Source of the DNA: Christensenellaceae bacterium
GTDB lineage: Bacteria; Bacillota; Clostridia; Christensenellales; UBA1750
Reading direction: 5' to 3'
NCBI GenBank assembly: GCA_031287285.1
Contig: JAITTC010000246.1
Location: 1 to 10,912, forward strand
Length of the DNA: 10,912 nucleotides
Shown here in pieces: positions 1-6,609 of this stretch. The position numbers and the translations under genes were made by a program. Below the pieces are notes generated by a model. The model was not told the origin of the DNA, searched no databases, and saw nothing but the letters and a program-made list of their open reading frames with translations. Within the stretch, counting starts at the first letter, position 1; the number at the start of each line of letters is the position of its first letter.

Positions 1-624
1 TGGGTTGAGCACGAGCCCCCGGCGCAGGCTGCCCGCCTGGGCCAGCGGGCAATAGGCCATGGCGGCGATGCCGTTTTTGCGCAAATAGGGGAGGAGATCG
101 TACTCCACGCCGCGGGAGCCCAGGTGATAGAGGATCTGGTTTGCCGCGCAGCGCTCCCCGCCCGGGATGGAAAGCAGCTCCTGCATGTCGTCCAGATCGA
201 AATTCGAAACGCCCCAGCGGCGGATCTTGCCGCGCCGGGCGAGCTCTTCCATGCACTCGATGGTTTCTTCCAGCGGGATGGAGCCGCGCCAGTGGAGGAG
301 GTAAAGGTCTAAAAAGTCGGTCTTCAGGCGCTTTAAGGAGGCGTCACAGCTCTTGAAGATCTGCGCGCGGCCCGCGTTGTGCGGGTAAACCTTGGAGCAG
401 AGGAGATAGCTCTCGCGCGGGATGCCTTCAAGCGCCCGGCCGATCAGGCTCTCGGCACGGCCGGAGCCGTACATTTCCGCGGTGTCAACGAGAGTCAGGC
501 CCTTTTCAAGCCCCAGGCGCAGCGCAGCCGTTTCGGAGGGCTCAAGGGCCGGGTCGTCGCCCATGTACCAGCTGCCCTGGCCAAGAACCGGCAGGGAAAG
601 GCCGCCTAAATCGATGGTTTTCAT
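1..624 (-). CDS. Aldo/keto reductase, YeaE-like (3' end cut by window edge)
   Basis: NADPH-dependent aldo/keto reductase, cytosolic; the closest family I recognise is E. coli YeaE, a methylglyoxal reductase. The 208 visible residues have the AKR tetrad: Asp47 and Tyr52 in VDTAEMYGSG, Lys78 in CSKVYP and His111 in LLHW. The later family motif IRRWGVSNF is present, and NQILYHLGSRGVEYDLLP is strongly YeaE-like. Family members are about 280 aa, so roughly the last quarter lies beyond position 1. The ATG at 624 overlaps the TGA of the upstream U32 gene as ATGA and has AAGGAGAG seven bases or less upstream, so translation is probably coupled. Family assignment is secure. The physiological substrate (methylglyoxal or another small aldehyde) is inference. 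Confidence 0.93.
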   Translation of the reverse strand, partial: MKTIDLGGLSLPVLGQGSWYMGDDPALEPSETAALRLGLEKGLTLVDTAEMYGSGRAESLIGRALEGIPRESYLLCSKVYPHNAGRAQIFKSCDASLKRLKTDFLDLYLLHWRGSIPLEETIECMEELARRGKIRRWGVSNFDLDDMQELLSIPGGERCAANQILYHLGSRGVEYDLLPYLRKNGIAAMAYCPLAQAGSLRRGLVLNP

Positions 625-1843
625 AAAAGCTCTCCTTCGCTTTGCATTTCGCGCAGGATGAGATCGCCCGGGCGGGCGCTCTTGGGCAAGGGGAGATGAA
701 GGCGCTGCTCCGGATGGGGCGCGCTGGCGAGCGCTTCGCCGCCTTCATCGCGCATTTCCGTGGCCTGGAAGGGGAAAAGCCCCTCCGGCGAGAGCAGGAG
801 CAGCTCTTCGCCCAAAGAGAACTTGTTCTTTTGCTCGACCAGGCCCTCGCCGCAGCTCGCTCCAGAACGCGCGCGACGTATTGGGCGCCCTGGTCGTAGC
901 CGCCCTGGCCCGGCGGGCTTTTGGGGCTCCCATAATAAAAGCCCGTCGAAAAAGGCCTGTGGCTGGCATAGTGCACGAGCTTTAAAAGGCTTGGATCAAA
1001 GGGGCGCTCGGGGTGCTCCAGGGCCGCGTCGAGGGCCCTTCTGTAGGCCAGAACCGTGAGCGCCACGTAGTACTCGCTCTTCATGCGCCCCTCGATCTTG
1101 AAGCTTGATACGCCGGCACCGATGAGGTCGCCAAGCCGCTCCAGCATGCAAAGATCGTCTGCCGAGTAGATATAGCTGCCCGATTCATCCTCAAGCACCG
1201 GCAAAAACCGCCCGGGCCGCTTCTCTTCGACCAAGGCGTACTTCCAGCGGCAGGGCTGGGCGCAGGCGCCCTGGTTTGCGTCCCGCCCGGCGAGGTGGTT
1301 TGAGAGCACGCAGCGCCCCGAGTAGGACGCGCACATGGCGCCGTGCACGAAGCTCTCGATTTCGAGCGTTTTGGGGATGTTTTGCCGCAAAGCTTTGAGG
1401 TTTTCAAGGCTCAGCTCGCGGGCCGCGACGACGCGGGAAACGCCGAGCGCATGAAAGTGCCCGGCGCTGATGGAATTGAGCGTATTGGCCTGGGTAGAAA
1501 GATGAAGCGGCAGGGAGGGGGCCTCGCGCCGGGCGAGCAAAACCGCTGCGGGGTCTGAAACGATGGCGGCGTCGACGCCCAAATCGCCAAGGCGCTTGAG
1601 CCATCTAGAGCAGGGCTCAAGATCCGGCTCGTAGAGGAAGGCGTTCACGGTCACATAGGCCTTCTTGCCCGCCTTGTGCGCAAGATCGAGGGCCGCAATG
1701 AGCTCGCCCTCGCTGAAATTGCCGGCGAAGGCGCGCAGGCCGAACTGCTTGCCGCCGAGGTACACGGCATCCGCCCCGAAGCGAAGCGCGGCTTCGAGCT
1801 GGCGCGGGCCGCCGGCCGGGGCGAGGAGCTCCGGCGCGCTCAC
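621..1843 (-). CDS. trhP: U32 family peptidase / TrhP-like tRNA hydroxylation protein, with apparent one-base frameshift
   Basis: Members of this family (YegQ/TrhP, Bacillus YrrN/YrrO) are needed for the prephenate-dependent 5-hydroxyuridine modification at tRNA position 34; the older name is collagenase-like peptidase PrtC. The N-terminus APELLAPAGG and the U32 signature ESFVHGAMCASYSGRC are intact, and Cys171, 178, 194 and 198 form the expected cysteine set for an iron-sulfur cluster. I choose the GTG at 1843, which overlaps the mltG stop as GTGA; the ORF could extend to 1894 but that lies inside mltG. After residue 328 (near 855-865) the frame breaks. The C-terminal domain, from SCGEGLVEQKNKFSLGEELL to the TGA at 621, is in another frame and needs one extra base, for example GGAG read as GGAGG. 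Corrected length is about 407 aa, normal for the family. Uncorrected, the reading runs to 542 with a nonsense tail. Confidence 0.88.
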
Positions 1844-3063
1844 GACGTCTGGGAGGCAGCAGCCTCGCGGCGCTTTTTGTCGTACTCCTCCCAAAGGGGC
1901 CGATACTCTTCGACGACCTGATTATGCTCCGCGAGGGTCTTTGAGAAGGCCAGCTCGCCGGTTTCCGGGTCGGTGAGGGTGAAGTAGAGGTAGTTCTCGC
2001 CCAGGGTTTCGTCGTCTGGATAGAGGGCGGCTTCGATGGTTTCCTGCCCCGGGTTGCAAATCGGGCCGATGGGCAGGCCCTTGTGGGTGTAGGTGTTGTA
2101 GGGGGAGTCGGTGTCCAGATCCGATTGGCTCAGAACCAAATCGTTGATGCCGAGCGCGTAGTGGATGGTCACGTCGGAACCAAGGGCCATCTTTTCGCTC
2201 AGGCGATTGTGGAACACGGCCGAAACCCGCCCGAAGGTCGTTCGGTTTCCCTCCTTTTGAATGAGGGAGGCGAGGGTGATGATCTGGTTCATGCTCATGC
2301 CAAGCTCCTCGGCGCGCGCCGCATAGCCGGCGCCGTAGATTTGGTTCATTCGGCTGAGCAGCTTGCCGATGACCACCTCTTCGCTCGAATCCACGTAGAT
2401 CTCGTACTTATCGGGGAAGAGCAGGCCCTCCAGGGCATAAAAGCGCCCGTCGACGCCGCTTTTTAAGAGCTCATCCACGAAGGGGTACTCCGCGCGGAAG
2501 GCTTCGCCGCTGCGGCAGAGCGCGCGGAAGCGCTGATCGTCTTTAAAGACGCCCTGCTCCACCAGGGATTTGCCCATCTGCTCGATGGTGAGGCCCTCGA
2601 AGAGGGTGAACTGCATCACTTCCAGGGTGCCGCTGCCCTCTTCCAGGGCCGCCATGATCTCTGTGACCGACATCGAGCGGTTCAGCTCATATTCCCCCGC
2701 CTTGAGCCTGCCGCCCTTGCCCGAAAAGTCCGCAAGGTACTGGAACACGCCCTTGTTGCGGATCAGGTCAGCCTCTTTTAATTGCGCCGCGATGGAAGAA
2801 ATCGACGAGCCGCGCTTGATGACGAGCTTGACGGGGCGCAGATCGCCAGAATCGACCGGCATCACGTAGTGCTCATAGCTATAAAGAAACAGGCTCACGA
2901 CGCTGCCGGCAGCGATCAGCAGCGCCGTGGCGAAGATGAGCAGGGGCCTGAGCGGAAACCAGAGGATCTCGTACCAGCGAAGGCGCTCCTTCTCTTCGCT
3001 CTCTTCGAGAGAGGCCGTTTTGGGCTCGCCCTCCGCCCAATCGTAATCGTCGCGTCTGGGCAT
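1840..3063 (-). CDS. mltG: Endolytic murein transglycosylase MltG (YceG-like)
   Basis: Membrane-anchored lytic transglycosylase that cleaves nascent peptidoglycan strands and so acts as a terminator of glycan polymerisation. The 407 residues show a charged cytoplasmic N-terminus, one membrane span at about 37-63, a LysM-like segment near 78-128 (KLVIKRGSSISSIAAQL) and the YceG catalytic domain. The catalytic glutamate is Glu271 in LASLIQKEGNR, and the family signatures LEGLLFPDKYEIY (211-223) and SPYNTYTHKGLPIGPICNPG (320-339) are present. The ATG at 3063 has GGAAGGGGG about nine bases upstream. Its stop overlaps the GTG start of the U32 gene. In B. subtilis the mltG orthologue yrrL also lies just before U32 genes, which supports the assignment. 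Length and motifs are ordinary. Confidence 0.97.
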   Translation of the reverse strand: MPRRDDYDWAEGEPKTASLEESEEKERLRWYEILWFPLRPLLIFATALLIAAGSVVSLFLYSYEHYVMPVDSGDLRPVKLVIKRGSSISSIAAQLKEADLIRNKGVFQYLADFSGKGGRLKAGEYELNRSMSVTEIMAALEEGSGTLEVMQFTLFEGLTIEQMGKSLVEQGVFKDDQRFRALCRSGEAFRAEYPFVDELLKSGVDGRFYALEGLLFPDKYEIYVDSSEEVVIGKLLSRMNQIYGAGYAARAEELGMSMNQIITLASLIQKEGNRTTFGRVSAVFHNRLSEKMALGSDVTIHYALGINDLVLSQSDLDTDSPYNTYTHKGLPIGPICNPGQETIEAALYPDDETLGENYLYFTLTDPETGELAFSKTLAEHNQVVEEYRPLWEEYDKKRREAAASQTS

Positions 3064-3136
3064 CGGTGAACGCCCCCTTCCACATTGCTTTGCGGCCTTT
3101 TGGGCCTTCTTTCGTTAAAACGAGAATCCGCCTGGC

Positions 3137-3487
3137 TTAGTTGCCGGTGAGCAGATCCATATCGACCCCGGCTGCCTCGCCGAGGATCTTGTAAATGTCT
3201 GCAAGCAGCCGCTGGAAGCGGAATTCGGCCAGCATATACTGGCCTGCCTCCGGGCTCATCTGCAAAACCGCGCTGATCTTCTGCAGGCGCTCCATTTCGC
3301 TTGGATTGGGCGAGCCGCCGCCCGCCATGGAAATCTGCAGCTGAAACTGCAGCTTTTTATATTCGTCGAGCAGCGCCTTTTGGGTGTCGCTTTGCTCGGC
3401 AAGTTCCTTGAGGCGGATATAATCGAGGTATTCCGGGCTCTTTTTGAGTTCCGCCGCCAGGGAATGGGCTAAATCATAGACGCTCAT
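3137..3487 (-). CDS. YlbF family protein
   Basis: A 116-aa, helix-rich soluble protein of the YlbF/YmcA (Com_YlbF) family. In B. subtilis YlbF forms a complex with YmcA and YaaT that steers RNase Y cleavage of operon mRNAs and affects competence and sporulation. The assignment rests on the start MSVYDLAHSLAAELKKSPEY, the middle LKELAEQSDTQKALLDEYKKLQFQLQ and the C-terminal FRFQRLLADIYKILGEAAGVD, all typical of the family. The ATG at 3487 is preceded by GAGGG five bases upstream. It lies 32 nt after the RNase J stop and 73 nt before mltG, so it is probably co-transcribed with both. No partner (YmcA or YaaT) is visible here, so whether it works on RNase Y or otherwise in this organism is open. 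Confidence 0.88.
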   Translation of the reverse strand: MSVYDLAHSLAAELKKSPEYLDYIRLKELAEQSDTQKALLDEYKKLQFQLQISMAGGGSPNPSEMERLQKISAVLQMSPEAGQYMLAEFRFQRLLADIYKILGEAAGVDMDLLTGN

Positions 3488-3519
3488 GCTTGCCCTCTTT
3501 TCATTCGCGGTGCTTATTT

Positions 3520-5661
3520 TTAGGTTTCAAGAACGACGGGCAGAATCATCGGGCTGCGCTTCGTCTTTTGGTAAAGAAAGTCGTGCATGTCGTCGCGCAG
3601 GCGGCTCTTGAGGCCCGACCAGTCGATCCTTTCGCTTTCTGCCAGGCAGCTTTCGATGCAGCTTTGCGCCCGGGCCTGCGCCTCGTCTACAAGCGCCTCG
3701 TTCTCGCGCACATAGACGAAGCCGCGCGTGATGATCTCGGGGCCCGAGACGATGTTCTTGGTCGTGCTTTCGATTCCGACCACCACGATGATCAGGCCAT
3801 CCTGCGAAAGATGCTTGCGGTCGCGCAGAACGACGTTGCCCACGTCGCCAACGCCCAGGCCGTCGACCAGCACGGCGCCTGCCGGCACCGGCGCGCCGAG
3901 CTGCATGCTGTCGCGGCTCAGCTCCAGGCAGTCGCCAAGCTTTGGCACGTAGATGTTTTCTTCCGGCGTGCCCATGGCCATGGCCAGCGATTTGTGGATC
4001 GAGAGCATGCGGTATTCGCCGTGCACGGGGATGAAGAATTTCGGCTTCAAAAGCGCGTGCATGAGCTTTAATTCCTCTTGGCAGGCATGGCCTGAAACGT
4101 GAACTTCCGCAAGGGATTCGTAGATCACGTTCGCGCCCTTGCGCAGGAGCTGGTCGACCACGCGGGAAACGCTGAGCTCGTTGCCGGGGATTGGATGGGC
4201 CGATAAAACCACCATGTCGCTCTGGCGAATGTCGAGCTTGCGATGCTCTGAAAAGGCCATGCGCGTCAGTCCGCTCATTTGCTCGCCCTGGCTGCCGGTG
4301 GTGATGACGACGACCTCATCATCTGCGAAGTCGTCCAGATCGTCGATATCGATTAAGACGCCCTGCGGGATGCGAAGCTCCCCAAGCTGCCGGGCGATGC
4401 CCGAAACGTTGACCATCGAGCGGCCGGTCAGGCAGACCTTGCGCCCGTACTTCACCGCCGAATCGACGACCTGCTGCACCCTGTGCACGTTCGAGGCGAA
4501 CATCGCGATGATGATGCGCCCCGCGGCCCGGGGAAAGAGCCCATCGAAGGTTTCGCCGACGCTCTTTTCGCTCATGGTGAAGCCCGGGCGCTCCGCGTTG
4601 GTGGAATCCATCAAAAGCGCCAAAACGCCGTCTTGCCCAAGCGAGGCGAACTTGGCAAGGTCCATTCTCTCGCCGTCCACGGGGGTTAAATCCACCTTGA
4701 AGTCCCCGGTTGCGACCACCAGGCCCATGGGGGTCCTGATCGCGATGGCCAGCGCGCCGGTGATGGAATGCGTCATGCGGATGAAATCCGCCTGCAGGGT
4801 GGAGCCAAGGTTGACGTGGCTGCCAGGGGCGACCACGTGCAGGGCGGCGTTCGGCGCGGCGCGATGTTCCTTGAGCTTCATCTCGATGAGCGCCAGGGTC
4901 AGGGAGCTTGCGTAGATCGGCACAACGCCGCCCAGCATCTTAACCACGTAAGGGATGGCGCCGATATGGTCTTCATGCCCGTGGGTGACCAAGATGCCGC
5001 GGATCTTTTCGCGGTTGCGCTGCAGATAGCTCACATCCGGGATGACCAGATCGATGCCAAGCAGGTCTTCCTTTGGGAAGATGGAGCCGCAATCCACGAT
5101 CACGATGTCGTCGGCAAACTCAAGCACGGTGATGTTCTTGCCGATTTCCTCCACGCCGCCAAGGAAGATGATCTTGAGCTTGCCGCGCGAGGAAGTGGAT
5201 GGGGCGGGCATGATTGGCTGCTGTGCCGGCACCTTTTGCTTGGCCGGCTGGCGCTGCGGGGCCCTGCGCCTTTGGGTTTGCGGGGGCTGCGCGGATGAAG
5301 TGGGGTTTTCTTCGCGCGCCTGCTGGCGAACGGTGGCCTTTACGGAGTTGCGGTTCTGCGCGGGGCGGTGCTTTTGGCCTTCTTTGGGCGCAATTAAGGC
5401 CTCCCCCCGCGTGGAAGGCGGCCGCTTAGCGCCAGGCTCCTCCGCCTTGGGCGCTGATTCGCCCTTGGGTTTTGCGGCGGCCTGCGGCTGCTTTGCCTCG
5501 GCCTTCTGCCCGCGCGCCTTGCCCGCCAGGGCGGCGATGGCCTTTAGGGCCTTGTTGGCGGGCGCTTCGCCCTCCTTCTTTTTGGGGGTTTGGTCGCCCT
5601 TTGGGCCCTCACCCTTGCTCTGCCCTCTGCCTGGGCGGTTGGTCTGGTCGTTTTCACTCAT
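3520..5661 (-). CDS. rnj: Ribonuclease J with long low-complexity N-terminal extension
   Basis: Metallo-beta-lactamase/beta-CASP ribonuclease with 5'-3' exo- and endonuclease activity in mRNA decay and rRNA maturation, cytoplasmic. Numbered from the ATG at 5661 (713 aa), the core begins near residue 159 with GKLKIIFLGGVEEIGKNI. Zn ligands are in THGHEDH (His227, His229, Asp231, His232), His298 (MTHS) and Asp320 (TGDFKVD). The beta-CASP part includes GSQGEQMSGL, HVSGHA (His525) and PVHGEY (His547), and the C-terminal domain is present. Usual length is about 555 aa; the excess is an N-terminal tail rich in Lys, Pro, Ala, Gln and Arg. The start is uncertain. The ATG has no clear Shine-Dalgarno, while AGGAGGAG lies about 46 nt upstream and abuts an in-frame TTG at 5706 (spacing only 2 nt), which would add 15 residues. 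Confidence 0.95.
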   Translation of the reverse strand: MSENDQTNRPGRGQSKGEGPKGDQTPKKKEGEAPANKALKAIAALAGKARGQKAEAKQPQAAAKPKGESAPKAEEPGAKRPPSTRGEALIAPKEGQKHRPAQNRNSVKATVRQQAREENPTSSAQPPQTQRRRAPQRQPAKQKVPAQQPIMPAPSTSSRGKLKIIFLGGVEEIGKNITVLEFADDIVIVDCGSIFPKEDLLGIDLVIPDVSYLQRNREKIRGILVTHGHEDHIGAIPYVVKMLGGVVPIYASSLTLALIEMKLKEHRAAPNAALHVVAPGSHVNLGSTLQADFIRMTHSITGALAIAIRTPMGLVVATGDFKVDLTPVDGERMDLAKFASLGQDGVLALLMDSTNAERPGFTMSEKSVGETFDGLFPRAAGRIIIAMFASNVHRVQQVVDSAVKYGRKVCLTGRSMVNVSGIARQLGELRIPQGVLIDIDDLDDFADDEVVVITTGSQGEQMSGLTRMAFSEHRKLDIRQSDMVVLSAHPIPGNELSVSRVVDQLLRKGANVIYESLAEVHVSGHACQEELKLMHALLKPKFFIPVHGEYRMLSIHKSLAMAMGTPEENIYVPKLGDCLELSRDSMQLGAPVPAGAVLVDGLGVGDVGNVVLRDRKHLSQDGLIIVVVGIESTTKNIVSGPEIITRGFVYVRENEALVDEAQARAQSCIESCLAESERIDWSGLKSRLRDDMHDFLYQKTKRSPMILPVVLET

Positions 5662-5894
5662 ATTTGCTTTTGCGTTGCACAAAAAAGCTTGGCCTGTTTG
5701 TGACAACTCCTCCTTTTTTAATAAAATTCATGGCTTTTCAGTCGTATTTAGACGAACAGCCCCTCTAAGAGGTTCCATCGTTCGCGTGCCTGAGCCCCGC
5801 ACCAAGCCCCTTCTTGGCGCGAAGAAACGGGAAGGTCATTTCCCGGCAAACGGCAGGCGAGCGCTGGGTGAAAACTGCTCGTAAAAACCCTATT
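5662..5894 (-). promoter_or_regulatory. Long 5' leader of the RNase J operon
   Basis: If transcription starts about seven bases after the -10 box at 5906-5901, the mRNA has roughly 230 nt before the RNase J ATG. The leader contains a CGGGAA/TTCCCG hairpin (5828-5845), an 8-bp stem with one G-T pair and loop AAGGGG (5799-5820), and a small CCTC/GAGG stem near 5762-5772. A 25-codon open frame runs from the ATG at 5731 to a TGA that overlaps the RNase J start by 8 nt. An AGGAGG at 5714-5709 lies inside it. I recognise no known riboswitch. The start point is inferred only from the promoter match. Confidence 0.45.
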
Positions 5895-5900
5895 TTAATG

Positions 5901-5929
5901 AGTATACGCCAAGACGAGCGATTTGGCAA
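5901..5929 (-). promoter_or_regulatory. Sigma-A type promoter for the rnj operon
   Basis: On the minus strand, -35 TTGCCA (5929-5924) and -10 TATACT (5906-5901) are separated by exactly 17 bp. Each box matches the consensus at five of six positions. It is the best promoter upstream of RNase J and lies just downstream of the hairpin cluster. Confidence 0.75.
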
Positions 5930-5970
5930 CTCCCTTCCGCACGCAATCCGCAATCTCGTCATAGCAGGGC

Positions 5971-6000
5971 GCCCGTAAAGCTTAAAAGAGCTTTACGGGC
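5971..6000. repeat. 12-bp perfect stem hairpin
   Basis: GCCCGTAAAGCT (5971-5982) pairs perfectly with AGCTTTACGGGC (5989-6000) around loop TAAAAG. Neither strand has a T-run after the stem, so it is not a standard intrinsic terminator. The decamer CTTTACGGGC recurs at 6111-6120, exactly 120 bp after the copy at 5991. Confidence 0.85.
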
Positions 6001-6043
6001 GGAGGGAGCGCAGGGAAGAGGAGCGAATAACGAAGCTTGCGCC

Positions 6044-6145
6044 CGCCAAAGCGAAGCGTGGCGTGCATTGGCAAGTCGGCGCGCTTGCGGCGGGTTTGCC
6101 CGCGATCGACCTTTACGGGCAGAACCGCCTCGCTTCGCTCGGCGG
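6044..6145. repeat. Small GC-rich hairpins leading into the cluster
   Basis: Three short stems are visible: CGCCA/TGGCG (6044-6048 with 6059-6063), GCGGG/CCCGC around TTTG (6090-6103) and CCGCC/GGCGG (6125-6129 with 6141-6145). The decamer CTTTACGGGC lies between the second and third. The heptamer GCGAAGC or its complement occurs at 6051, 6132 and 6155. No credible gene covers this stretch; reading frames here give Arg/Ala-rich products without ribosome sites. Confidence 0.5.
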
Positions 6146-6149
6146 GAAC

Positions 6150-6303
6150 GGGCCGCTTCGCGGCCCTTGGCGCGCTCGCTCCGCTCGCGCGCCAAGGGGC
6201 GGGTGCCGCGCTCCGCGCGGCTGGCGGCTGCGAAGGCACAGGCTCGAACCTGACGGTTCGGCCTGAACCCTTGCGCAGCCGCCCCCGGAGGCTTTGCCTC
6301 CGG
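6150..6303. repeat. Cluster of five back-to-back GC-rich hairpins
   Basis: Consecutive stems are: GGGCCGC/GCGGCCC with loop TTC (6150-6166); TTGGCGCGC/GCGCGCCAA with an 11-nt loop (6167-6195); GCCGCGC/GCGCGGC with loop TCC (6205-6221); GGCGGCTGCG/CGCAGCCGCC enclosing an inner hairpin (6223-6283); and CCGGAGGC/GCCTCCGG with loop TTT (6285-6303). Only 11 of the 154 bases lie outside these spans. This could be a dispersed palindromic repeat or a structured RNA; I cannot match it to a named family. Confidence 0.85.
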
Positions 6304-6548
6304 ACCCGCCCCCGAGGCCGCTATTCGAGCCCCTGCGTTGAATCCTCGCGGCCCTGCCTTGGCGTAGCAGTTCCTTCGTGGCTGCAAAGCTTCATTGTGA
6401 TTGATTCTGCTTTGGCTGCGTCCTAAAGCCCGTTAGGGGACGTTTCCTGCTCGTTTGCGTAATTAAAACCGCCTCGCCCAAATTAAATCCCGCCCGAAGG
6501 CGATGGTTTCGTAGGGAAATGACAACCTAAAAGAGCGTTTCGCAAGGC
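6304..6548. other. Intergenic stretch without a supported gene
   Basis: Between the hairpin cluster and the terminator of the nucleotidyltransferase gene I see no convincing coding frame. Base composition is more A+T-rich toward 6400-6550 than in the cluster. A weak stem CCTAA/TTAGG occurs around 6422-6437, and GGCCGC/GCGGCC at about 6317-6353 could pair. No tRNA, tmRNA, RNase P or SRP RNA core motif was found on either strand. Confidence 0.5.
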
Positions 6549-6601
6549 AAAAATAACCCGCAAGCTGCCCCTGAGGGGGTGCGGGGGAGTCGCTCCCCCG
6601 C
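6549..6601 (-). terminator. Compound terminator after the nucleotidyltransferase gene
   Basis: Nine bases after the TAG stop, the minus strand has a perfect 9-bp stem, GCGGGGGAG/CTCCCCCGC with a 3-nt loop (6601-6581). It is followed by a second possible structure in which CCCGC and CCCC pair with GGGG and GCGGG, ending at 6557. The tail TTATTTTT (6556-6549) comes directly after that second stem. The two structures share the CCCGC segment, so they exclude each other. Termination here is likely; which fold does it is inference. Confidence 0.65.
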
Positions 6602-6609
6602 TTGTGCCT

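Noticed and set aside
855..865. Programmed -1 ribosomal frameshift in the U32 gene
   Set aside because: There is no X XXY YYZ slippery heptamer at the junction, and U32 proteins are not known to use frameshifting; a one-base deletion is simpler.
3064..3136. Terminator between the YlbF-family gene and mltG (small stems GGCC/GGCC and TCGTT/AACGA)
   Set aside because: The stems are only 4-5 bp and lack a T-run; the 73-nt gap is compatible with one operon.
4139..4915. 258-aa plus-strand frame opposite RNase J
   Set aside because: It lies wholly opposite a motif-rich RNase J core; high G+C leaves the antisense frame open. The same holds for 5042-5884 and 3490-4071.
5971..6000. Intrinsic terminator between units 2 and 3
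   Set aside because: The 12-bp stem has no T-run on either strand; a better terminator lies immediately after the nucleotidyltransferase stop.
6223..6283. tRNA gene suggested by GGTTCG/CGAACC and a 7-bp-plus closing stem
   Set aside because: Total length is about 61 nt, with no D-arm or anticodon arm, and the putative T-loop has the wrong size on both strands.
5959..6387. 142-aa minus-strand frame across the hairpin cluster (and plus-strand frames at 6037-6426)
   Set aside because: The products are Arg/Ala-rich translations of GC palindromes, open in several frames at once, with no ribosome site and no recognisable domain.
5960..6600. Housekeeping RNA (RNase P RNA, tmRNA, SRP RNA, 6S RNA) or CRISPR array
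   Set aside because: None of the conserved core motifs of these RNAs is found on either strand, and there are no regularly spaced identical repeats with unique spacers.
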